DNA from: an uncultured cyanobacterium
GTDB taxonomy: Bacteria; Cyanobacteriota; Cyanobacteriia; Cyanobacteriales; Geitlerinemataceae
Direction: 5' to 3'
Length of the DNA: 12,553 nt
Assembly: GCA_937121005.1 (NCBI GenBank)
Contig: CAKZKB010000492.1
Coordinates: 1-12,553, forward strand
Shown: piece by piece, positions 7,250 to 12,553 of the stretch
Layout of the letters: each line of letters opens with the position of its first letter
How positions within the stretch are numbered: position 1 is the first letter of the stretch
The notes under the pieces: generated by a model
Seen by the model: the letters and a program-made list of their open reading frames with translations, nothing else
Told to the model about the DNA's origin: nothing
Databases searched by the model: none
Program-made: the position numbers and the translations under genes

Positions 7250-7846
7250 ATGATTGCCCAACTCGACTACAAACGAGCGCCCCAAGAATACCTACAGTGG
7301 GAAGCCACGCAACCTCTCCGCTATGGGTATATTGACGGTGACGTTTATGCCATGACGGGTAGGACAATTCCTCACAATCAAATTGCCGTTAATCTCATTG
7401 CTCTATTTAAACCCCATTTGCGAGGGAAACAGTGTAAAGTTCTCGGTAGCGATGCTAAAGTTGGGATTAGCGATCGCGGCCCCTTTCACTACCCCGATCT
7501 GTCTGTCACCTGCGATCCACGCGATCGATTCGCCCGATACTATATTCGCTATCCCTGTTTAATTGTCGAGGTACTCTCCGACAGTACAGAAGGCTTCGAT
7601 CGAGGTGATAAATTTCGTCACTACCGTCAGATCGAAACCCTACAAGAATACGTTTTAATTAGTCCATCTCGGCAGAGTGTGGAATGCTATCGTCTCAATT
7701 CGCATGGAAGATGGGAACTGTTTTCCTACACTAGCGATGGCGAAGATGCGCGATCGACTCGCATTGAATGGACGAGTATTGGTATAACTTGCACGTTTGA
7801 CGACATTTATGAAGATGTTGAGTTTATCGATCGTCCTCCACACTGA
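7250..7846 (+). CDS. Uma2 family (PD-(D/E)XK nuclease fold) protein
   Basis: The protein has 198 residues from the ATG at 7250; no clear ribosome site precedes it. It fits the Uma2 family (formerly DUF820), very numerous in cyanobacteria and predicted to have a restriction-endonuclease fold. Recognisable blocks are YIDGDVYAMTGRTIPHNQIA (about 27-46), YPDLSVTCDP (Asp83), the hydrophobic strand CLIVEVLSDST with Glu107, the GFDRGDKFRHYRQI segment with Lys121, and LQEYVLIS. Asp83, Glu107 and possibly Lys121 are the likely metal and catalytic residues. No biological substrate is known for most members; they are often spread by duplication and transfer. It stands alone and converges on pdxA with a 34-bp gap. 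The gene relics just upstream suggest it arrived at, or survived in, a rearranged junction. Confidence 0.85.
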   Translation: MIAQLDYKRAPQEYLQWEATQPLRYGYIDGDVYAMTGRTIPHNQIAVNLIALFKPHLRGKQCKVLGSDAKVGISDRGPFHYPDLSVTCDPRDRFARYYIRYPCLIVEVLSDSTEGFDRGDKFRHYRQIETLQEYVLISPSRQSVECYRLNSHGRWELFSYTSDGEDARSTRIEWTSIGITCTFDDIYEDVEFIDRPPH

Positions 7847-7863
7847 AGCGACGCATTTGCCTT

Positions 7864-7894
7864 TTTTGAATTTTGAATTTTTAATTTTGAATTG
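7864..7894. repeat. AT-rich tract between Uma2 and pdxA
   Basis: Repeats of TTGAATTTT / TTTTTAATTTTGAATT fill the convergent gap and include the TAA stop of pdxA (7881-7883 on the minus strand). It resembles the tract at 3566-3596 in unit length and composition. An 8-bp direct repeat GAAGCGAC (7845-7852 and 7899-7906) brackets it. Confidence 0.5.
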
Positions 7895-8900
7895 GAGCGA
7901 AGCGACTCGCTTCCGCCGCTAACAACAAAGCCGCCTTCATGCTAGTGGCATCCGCAACCCCTTTCCCGGCGATATCGAACGCCGTACCGTGATCGGGAGA
8001 CGTGCGGATAAACGGCAAGCCGATCGTCGTATTTACAGCCCGATCGAAGCCCATCAATTTTACAGGAATCAACCCCTGATCGTGGTACAATGCTAAATAG
8101 CCATCTGCCGCCTCGATCGCCTTATTTCCAAACCAAGCCTGTCCCGGTTTCACCCACAACGTATCTGGCGGTACGGGGCCGTCAATTTGTAAGTCCCGAA
8201 AGCGATCGCGTTCTCCATGCAGCCAAGGCACAATCCAGTCGCGTTCCTCAGTTCCCAACTGTCCTCCTTCGCCGCTATGAGGGTTGAGTCCGGCGATCGC
8301 GATCTTTGGCTTCGCAATGCCGCAGTCTTGTTGTAAATAGTTAACAAACAACTCCAACTTCCACGATAGCAGTTCCGGGTTCAGGGTTTCGGCAACGCAA
8401 CTGAGGGGAATGTGCGTAGTGGCGAGTAGGGTTCGCAGCGTCCACCCCGTATGCGGCGATCGCGCGACGAACAGCATCCCAAAGCGATCGACCCCCGCCG
8501 CATTGGCCAGTACCTCCGTCTGTCCGGGGTAGTGGTGTCCGGCCGCTTTCCAAGCGGACTTGGCGATCGGCCCGGTGACGATCGCGCCAAATTCCCCTTT
8601 CAACGTGGCCGCGATCGCCGCTTGCAAGTAAGCAAAGCTGGCCCCACCACTGGCGGCATTTCCCTCTCCCAGAACGATGTCGCCGGGAGTGGTAATATCG
8701 ACAATGTTAACGGTGTCGAGATCGGGGACGGGTTGTCCGAGTTGACAGAGGCGATCGCGAGTTTGCGACAGCAGCGATCGCGATCCGAACACCGTCGCCG
8801 CGCAGGTGCGGGTGATGTCCGGATCGGCTAGGGCCTTCAGCACCACTTCCGGGCCGATACCCGCCGGATCTCCAATGGTTAGGGCTAGGGGCGATCGCAC
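7881..8900 (-). CDS. pdxA: 4-hydroxythreonine-4-phosphate dehydrogenase (vitamin B6 synthesis)
   Basis: The protein has 339 residues, the usual length. PdxA oxidises 4-phosphohydroxy-L-threonine with NAD(P)+ in the DXP-dependent route to pyridoxal phosphate in the cytoplasm. The opening LALTIGDPAGIGPEVVLKAL is diagnostic. The three metal-binding histidines of the family are present: His163 in TTHIPLS, His208 in LNPHSGEGG and His273 in LYHDQGLIPVK. The C-terminal block FIRTSPDHGTAFDIAGKG is intact. The start is a GTG at 8898-8900; no in-frame ATG lies upstream before a stop, and the family motif begins at once after it. No clear ribosome site is seen. The gene is divergent from petM with a 45-bp gap, so their promoters must overlap. 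An inverted repeat (GAAGCGA-C-TCGCTTC, 7899-7913) lies at its 3' end. Confidence 0.95.
   Translation of the reverse strand: MRSPLALTIGDPAGIGPEVVLKALADPDITRTCAATVFGSRSLLSQTRDRLCQLGQPVPDLDTVNIVDITTPGDIVLGEGNAASGGASFAYLQAAIAATLKGEFGAIVTGPIAKSAWKAAGHHYPGQTEVLANAAGVDRFGMLFVARSPHTGWTLRTLLATTHIPLSCVAETLNPELLSWKLELFVNYLQQDCGIAKPKIAIAGLNPHSGEGGQLGTEERDWIVPWLHGERDRFRDLQIDGPVPPDTLWVKPGQAWFGNKAIEAADGYLALYHDQGLIPVKLMGFDRAVNTTIGLPFIRTSPDHGTAFDIAGKGVADATSMKAALLLAAEASRFAPIQN
7899..7913. terminator. Small hairpin at the 3' end of pdxA
   Basis: GAAGCGA and TCGCTTC form a perfect 7-bp inverted repeat around one central C. On the pdxA strand it is followed by AT-rich DNA, but not by a clean run of T. It could help end pdxA transcription; this is weak evidence, since the arms also encode protein. 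Confidence 0.25.
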
Positions 8901-8945
8901 GTGGTAGGATGAGTAACGGTCAGTTGCAAACTAAGTATAAAACAA

Positions 8946-9044
8946 ATGGCTAGCGAAATTTTCAACACTGCCTTGATTTCTTCCGGTTGCGTTCTCATCG
9001 GCTTATCCCTCGGCTTTTTACTACTAAAAATCGGAGGAGAATAA
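8946..9044 (+). CDS. petM: Cytochrome b6f complex subunit VII (PetM)
   Basis: This is a 32-residue protein: MASEIFNTALISSGCVLIGL followed by SLGFLLLKIGGE and TAA. It consists of a short polar N-terminus, one membrane helix (about residues 9-28) and a short Lys-containing end, like PetM of other cyanobacteria, which end in LLLKIQG or similar. PetM is a small single-helix subunit at the edge of the b6f complex in the thylakoid membrane. TATAAA at 8936-8941 is too close to the ATG to be an ordinary promoter with a leader, so the promoter position is unclear. The gene is divergent from pdxA. The call rests on length, helix position and the C-terminal motif. Confidence 0.8.
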   Translation: MASEIFNTALISSGCVLIGLSLGFLLLKIGGE

Positions 9045-9073
9045 GCAAGAACCTCACCGATTTGGGAGATGAA

Positions 9074-9092
9074 GGGCGAACGCCGTTCGCCC
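9074..9092. repeat. Perfect palindromic element between petM and the DUF3386 gene
   Basis: GGGCGAACG and CGTTCGCCC are exact inverse complements around a single C; the flanks read AAGGGCG...CGCCCCTACC. Nearly the same palindrome (GGGGCGAACG...CGTTCGCCCC) is, from memory, a dispersed short repeat in many cyanobacterial genomes. It sits in the 74-bp gap between two convergent genes, where it could also act as a bidirectional stop signal. Confidence 0.6.
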
Positions 9093-9118
9093 CTACCGAG
9101 TTTAACCCGATTTTGTCC

Positions 9119-9757
9119 CTAAGCGCCTACTGCGGCCGGTTGCAGCAATTCCACGCGATCGAACCCGAACTCGGTGTCCGGTTCGCCTTCGGTGCTAATT
9201 GTGCGGCTGGTGAGGATAAAATAGTCGCCGACTTTGGTATAGTTATCCTCAAATTCGCTGTAGGGCGATTTGATTTCTCCGGTTTTCGGATCGCGATAAA
9301 TCGAACTGTAGCGATGGGATAAATAACCTTCTCCCGTGTCGTGGCTGCTGAAGGTGTCGATGGTGACGACAATGCCATGAATGTGGCGATGGACGTGGCA
9401 CACTTCATTGTCGCGCACTTTGTAGCGGTTGCCCGAAGATTTGCCGCCGACGTGAATTTCCACGGCCCCGGTGTCGTCGGTTTCGCCGATCTCGAACTCG
9501 TTTTTGGCGTGCGTCTCTTCAAAGGTGCGGCGAATGCGGTGAATGGCGACTTCTTGCAGTTGGCTGGCGATCGCCTTTTCGGTGTCCTCGTCGTCCGCTT
9601 CTAGCACGTCAACGCTCAAATCCGGGTTGACGCGGGCCTTGGCTTTCGTCATTTTATCCCCGTGACGAAATGTGGCTTCGGTGGTGTAACCCGGAAAGTT
9701 GCGATCCCAGGTGTAGCGGTTTTCGTAGGCGTTGCGAAACAACTCGCGAGCGTTCAT
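9119..9757 (-). CDS. DUF3386 family protein
   Basis: The protein has 212 residues from the ATG at 9755-9757, preceded by TAGGAA (minus strand, about 9762-9767). A TTG 15 bp upstream in frame is a less likely start. The N-terminus ARELFRNAYENRYTWDRNFPGYT and the blocks HRHIHGIVVTIDTFSSHDTGEGYLSH (split here as HRHIHGIVVTIDTF and SSHDTGEGYLSH) and DNYTKVGDYFILTSRTI are typical of DUF3386, a soluble protein family of cyanobacteria and plants without a known function. It has no signal peptide and no membrane segment. It is acidic and rich in predicted beta strand. It converges on petM and is divergent from yebC across 138 bp. No function is proposed. Confidence 0.8.
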   Translation of the reverse strand: MNARELFRNAYENRYTWDRNFPGYTTEATFRHGDKMTKAKARVNPDLSVDVLEADDEDTEKAIASQLQEVAIHRIRRTFEETHAKNEFEIGETDDTGAVEIHVGGKSSGNRYKVRDNEVCHVHRHIHGIVVTIDTFSSHDTGEGYLSHRYSSIYRDPKTGEIKSPYSEFEDNYTKVGDYFILTSRTISTEGEPDTEFGFDRVELLQPAAVGA

Positions 9758-9895
9758 ATCGTTCCTATCCAATGGCTGCTCTTTCTACTCTAATGTTTTT
9801 AGAGGGGCAATACAACATTTTAACTTTAACAACCCAAAACACTCGTCTGCGCTAAAATATAAAACCCAAGCGTTACGATCGTCCTTCCCGATTTT

Positions 9896-10660
9896 ATGGC
9901 CGGACACAGCAAGTGGGCGAACATCAAACGTCAAAAAGCCCGCGTCGATGCAGCTAAAAGCAAAATCTTTACCCGCCTGTCGCGAGAAATTATCGTCGCG
10001 GCCCGCAGCGGCCTTCCCGATCCCGAGGCCAACTTCCAGCTTCGCAACGCCGTCGCCAAAGCCAAAGCCGCCGGGATCCCCAACGATAACATCGATCGCG
10101 CCATTGCCAAAGGTGCGGGCACCCTAGGCGGCGACGATGCCTTTGAAGCCATGCGCTACGAAGGGTACGGCCCCGGCGGCGTGGCCGTCCTCGTTGAAGC
10201 CCTCACCGACAACCGCAACCGTACCGCCGCCGATCTGCGAGTGGCGTTCAGCAAAAATGGCGGCAATTTGGGCGAAACAGGCTGCGTCAGTTGGATGTTC
10301 GATCAGAAAGGAGTCGTCGCCGTCACCGGAGACATTGACGAAGACGAACTCCTCGAAGCCTCCCTGGAAGGGGGGGCCGAAAGTTACGAACTGACGGATA
10401 TCGACGGCGAACCGGGGGCCGAAGTCTTGTGCGCCCCGGCCGATCTCGAAACCTTGACCCGAGCTTTGCAAGCGGGGGATTACAATATTGTCGAGGCTCA
10501 ACTGCGCTGGATCCCTAGCAATACTATTGAGGTGGACGACTGGGAACAGGCGCGATCGCTGCTAAAGTTAATGGATGCCCTCGACGAACTCGATGACGTA
10601 CAAAACGTCACCGCCAACTTCGATATGGCCGACGAACTGCTGGCCGCGATCGCCAGCTAG
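9896..10660 (+). CDS. yebC: YebC/PmpR/TACO1 family protein
   Basis: The protein has 254 residues, the normal family length. The opening MAGHSKWANIKRQKARVDAA is diagnostic, as are GIPNDNIDRAI, YEGYGPGGVAVLVEALTDNRNRT, and NGGNLGETGCVSWMF. Members were first described as DNA-binding regulators; more recent work links YebC and mitochondrial TACO1 to translation, helping ribosomes through difficult sequences such as proline runs. Which role holds here cannot be told from sequence. The protein is cytoplasmic. No strong ribosome site is seen; TAAAAT and TATAAA at 9853-9863 are possible -10 boxes without a clear -35. Its TAG stop overlaps the stop of the convergent response-regulator gene. Confidence 0.93.
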   Translation: MAGHSKWANIKRQKARVDAAKSKIFTRLSREIIVAARSGLPDPEANFQLRNAVAKAKAAGIPNDNIDRAIAKGAGTLGGDDAFEAMRYEGYGPGGVAVLVEALTDNRNRTAADLRVAFSKNGGNLGETGCVSWMFDQKGVVAVTGDIDEDELLEASLEGGAESYELTDIDGEPGAEVLCAPADLETLTRALQAGDYNIVEAQLRWIPSNTIEVDDWEQARSLLKLMDALDELDDVQNVTANFDMADELLAAIAS

Positions 10661-11367
10661 ACTCGCGAAGGGGGTTGGTAGCCTTGTTCGTAGGCGAAGC
10701 GTACCAACTGGGCCCGGTTTTGCAGATCCAGCTTGTTGAGAATGTTGCTGAGATGGGTTTGCACGGTACGCGGACTTACAAACAGGCGATCGGCGATTTG
10801 TTTGTTGGTGAACCCCTGGATCGCTTCCCAAAACACCCGTTCTTCGGCAGGGGTCAGCGATAGGGCCTTAAAAGGAACGTCGGCCGTCCCGTTATTTCCG
10901 GCCGGCCTTTGAGAGGCGACTGCCGTATCGGCGGCCGCTTCGGGATCGCGCCAGTTGGCCCGGTGTTGCAGTAAGCGGGCGATTTCGGCCCGTATGCGCC
11001 GCGATCGATCCAGTTGGGCCTCGATTTTGGCCAGCAACTCGCGCGGCTCGAAGGGTTTGATGATATAATCGTCCGCACCGATACTGTGAGCGGCGATGCG
11101 ATCGTCGAGCTCGCTACAGCACGACAGAAAAATAAACGGGATTAACTGTCCCGATTGCAGCGATCGCAGGCGGCGACAAAACTCAAAGCCGTCGATTTCG
11201 GGCATCACCAAGTCGGAGACGACCAAATCGATGGTTTCCGACTCAAACAGTTCGAGGGCCGCCGAGGCAGAACTCGCCGCTAGGACTGCGTAACCTCTCT
11301 GTTCGAGATAGCGCCTCAATACGAGTAAAAAGGTGCGATCGTCGTCAACAATTAAAATTCGATTCAT
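10657..11367 (-). CDS. NarL/LuxR-type response regulator
   Basis: The protein has 236 residues. A receiver domain (about 3-118) holds the acidic pair at Asp8-Asp10 (VDDD), the phosphorylated Asp52 in VVSDLVMPEIDG, Ser82 in place of the usual Thr/Ser switch residue, and Lys104 in IIKPF. A linker of about 45 residues follows, then a LuxR-type helix-turn-helix (about 168-230): LTPAEERVFWEAIQGFTNKQ, IADRLFVSPRTVQTHLSNIL and NKLDLQNRAQLVRFA. It should bind DNA when phosphorylated by an unknown histidine kinase; none is encoded nearby. The overall shape recalls the cyanobacterial and plastid Ycf29 regulators, but that assignment is a guess. A promoter with an inverted repeat over its -35 box lies just upstream. 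The gene converges on yebC with interlocked stop codons. Confidence 0.9.
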   Translation of the reverse strand: MNRILIVDDDRTFLLVLRRYLEQRGYAVLAASSASAALELFESETIDLVVSDLVMPEIDGFEFCRRLRSLQSGQLIPFIFLSCCSELDDRIAAHSIGADDYIIKPFEPRELLAKIEAQLDRSRRIRAEIARLLQHRANWRDPEAAADTAVASQRPAGNNGTADVPFKALSLTPAEERVFWEAIQGFTNKQIADRLFVSPRTVQTHLSNILNKLDLQNRAQLVRFAYEQGYQPPSRV

Positions 11368-11382
11368 TCTAAAGTTCGCTTT

Positions 11383-11412
11383 ATTCTAGCTTGAGGCTCA
11401 ATATGGACTCAA
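11383..11412 (-). promoter_or_regulatory. Candidate promoter of the response-regulator gene with overlapping inverted repeat
   Basis: On the minus strand TTGAGT (11407-11412) and TAGAAT (11383-11388) are spaced by 18 bp. Transcription would start about 14 nt before the ATG. A perfect 7-bp inverted repeat, GCTTGAG at 11389-11395 and CTCAAGC at 11408-11414, covers the -35 box and the spacer, so a dimeric regulator, perhaps the protein itself, could bind there. Confidence 0.5.
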
Positions 11413-11414
11413 GC

Positions 11415-11655
11415 ACGGATTCGATCTGGATCCAAAAAATCGGGGTCTGGTTTACAGATATTCCCCCAAAGCGATCGAGGTTTCTAAAAATGGTATTTTA
11501 TACTGGGATGCCCCGCTTCAGAGTATATCAATTTCTGTGTGCATTTTGAGCCTAAGTGCGATCGCGGCTTAAAAAAGCTTAACGCTAACAGTTTTTTGGG
11601 GCGCGATCGGTCTACAATACCACTGGCCCCAGTTTAATGACTTCTTTAGGTACTG
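11415..11655 (+). other. Intergenic region upstream of icd
   Basis: The gap between the response regulator and icd is 288 bp. It contains one HIP1 octamer (about 11558-11565) and two possible -10 boxes for icd, TATACT at 11499-11504 and TACAAT at 11613-11618, neither with a good -35. I found no GTA-N8-TAC site for NtcA, which controls icd in some cyanobacteria. A 48-codon reading frame at 11403-11549 has no ribosome site and resembles nothing I know. Confidence 0.5.
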
Positions 11656-12553
11656 ATGTACGAAAAAATTACACCTCCCCAAACCGGCCAGAAGATTACC
11701 TTTCGCAATGGCGAACCCGACGTTCCCGACAACCCGATCGTTCCCTTCATTCGCGGTGACGGTACGGGTGTTGATATCTGGCCGGCGGCCCAGCGAGTTT
11801 TCGATGCAGCCGTAGAAGCCGCTTACGGCAGCCAACGTCAAATTAGTTGGTTTAAAATTTATGCTGGAGACGAAGCCTGCCAAATTTATGGCGAGTATCA
11901 ATACCTCCCCCAAGACACCTTAAACGCCATCCAAGACTACGGAATTGCCATCAAAGGCCCCTTGACAACCCCCATTGGCGGTGGTATCCGATCGCTCAAC
12001 GTCGCCTTGCGGCAAATCAACGATCTCTACGCTTGCGTGCGTCCCTGTAAGTATTATTCCGGAACCCCCTCGCCGCACAAACATCCCGAATATCTCGACA
12101 TCATTATCTACCGGGAAAACACGGAGGATATCTATTTAGGGATTGAGTGGAAAGAAGGCAGTGACATTGCCAACAAACTCCTCCAAATCTTAAATTCGGA
12201 TCTGATCCCCGCTACCCCCGAACATGGTAAAAAACAGATTCGTTCTGACTCTGGACTGGGCATCAAACCCATCAGCAAAACGGGCAGCCAACGCCTGGTG
12301 CGCCGGGCCATCAAACACGCCTTGAGTTTGCCGAAAGACAAGCAAAAAGTGACCCTAGTGCACAAAGGCAATATTATGAAATATACCGAAGGTGCATTTC
12401 GCAACTGGGGTTACGAATTGGCGACGACTGAATTCCGTGATGAATGCGTTACGGAGCGCGAATCGTGGATTCTCAGCAATAAAGAAGCCAATCCCGATAT
12501 CTCCTTTGAAGACAATGCCCGTAAATTAGAGCCGGGTTACGACAATTTACCTC
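11656..12553 (+). CDS. icd: NADP-dependent isocitrate dehydrogenase, 3' end missing
   Basis: The first 299 codons are visible; the frame is open to the right edge. The enzyme converts isocitrate and NADP+ to 2-oxoglutarate, CO2 and NADPH, and so supplies the carbon skeleton for nitrogen assimilation in cyanobacteria. Residues align with E. coli Icd without shift in the first 160 positions: Ser113, Asn115 and Arg119 in SLNVALR, Arg129, Arg153 in YRENTEDIY and Tyr160. Lys237 in VHKGNIMKYTEGAF corresponds to the catalytic Lys230 of E. coli, so about seven residues are inserted between them. The start ATG at 11656 gives YEKITPPQTGQKITF, the usual beginning; the ribosome site (TAGG at about 11647-11650) is weak. 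The gene is divergent from the response regulator. Confidence 0.95.
   Translation, partial: MYEKITPPQTGQKITFRNGEPDVPDNPIVPFIRGDGTGVDIWPAAQRVFDAAVEAAYGSQRQISWFKIYAGDEACQIYGEYQYLPQDTLNAIQDYGIAIKGPLTTPIGGGIRSLNVALRQINDLYACVRPCKYYSGTPSPHKHPEYLDIIIYRENTEDIYLGIEWKEGSDIANKLLQILNSDLIPATPEHGKKQIRSDSGLGIKPISKTGSQRLVRRAIKHALSLPKDKQKVTLVHKGNIMKYTEGAFRNWGYELATTEFRDECVTERESWILSNKEANPDISFEDNARKLEPGYDNLP

Noticed and set aside
6936..7367. 143-codon minus-strand frame across the end of pilin B and the start of Uma2
   Set aside because: It mixes antisense of two genes with relic DNA in the wrong frame; only the short HicB-like and pdxA-like pieces make sense.
8451..8831. 126-codon plus-strand reading frame opposite pdxA
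   Set aside because: It has no recognisable domain and is explained by the GC-rich antisense of a confident gene; the same holds for frames opposite the DUF3386, yebC and glycosidase genes.
11403..11549. 48-codon plus-strand frame upstream of icd
   Set aside because: It has no ribosome site or known similarity, and its start overlaps the probable promoter region of the response regulator.
11415..11655. NtcA site for icd
   Set aside because: I looked for GTA-N8-TAC and found only GTATTTTATAC (11494-11504), whose spacing is 5 and does not fit.
11569..11913. 114-codon minus-strand frame overlapping the icd start
   Set aside because: It is antisense to well-conserved icd codons and shows no domain.
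1..12553. CRISPR array, tRNA or rRNA genes, transposase genes
   Set aside because: None was seen; the only repeats are the pilin duplication, AT-rich tracts, short palindromes and HIP1 octamers.

Overview
This window is a piece of a cyanobacterial chromosome. The evidence is the repeated octamer GCGATCGC (the HIP1 palindrome, about twenty copies by eye), a 32-residue PetM subunit of the cytochrome b6f complex, a DUF3386 protein, and AAA_35-type NTPases of a kind common in filamentous cyanobacteria. The exact genus cannot be read from the sequence.

Layout. Positions 1-2271 hold the 3' part of a GH116 glucosylceramidase/beta-glucosidase-like gene. Positions 2344-7124 form a same-strand cluster: an HTH-AAA_35 protein, an AAA_35-transmembrane-TPR protein, and two tandem type IV pilin-like (pseudopilin) genes. 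Between the two pilin genes lies an in-frame relic of the 3' end of the TPR gene. Positions 7125-7249 are a 125-bp junction with two gene relics: a HicB-antitoxin-like fragment and a short copy of an internal piece of pdxA. A Uma2-family gene (7250-7846) follows and converges on pdxA (7881-8900, minus). Divergent from pdxA is petM (8946-9044). Then come a DUF3386 gene (minus), a YebC/TACO1 gene (plus), a NarL-type response regulator (minus) whose stop codon interlocks with that of yebC, and the 5' part of icd running off the right edge.

The right part (from 7.88 kb) and the left gene look like ordinary core or housekeeping DNA: HIP1 is frequent and GC is moderate to high. The middle (about 3.43-7.47 kb) contains no HIP1 octamer, turns AT-richer part-way through the TPR gene, and carries a tandem duplication and gene relics, so it looks like the accessory and most changeable part of the window.

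Most notable idea: the two AAA_35 NTPases and the pseudopilins appear to form one transcription unit (gaps of 37 and 20 bp). The unit that was duplicated contains the end of the TPR gene plus the pilin gene. This suggests, but does not prove, a membrane-anchored STAND-like NTPase working with a pilin-like surface or secretion component.
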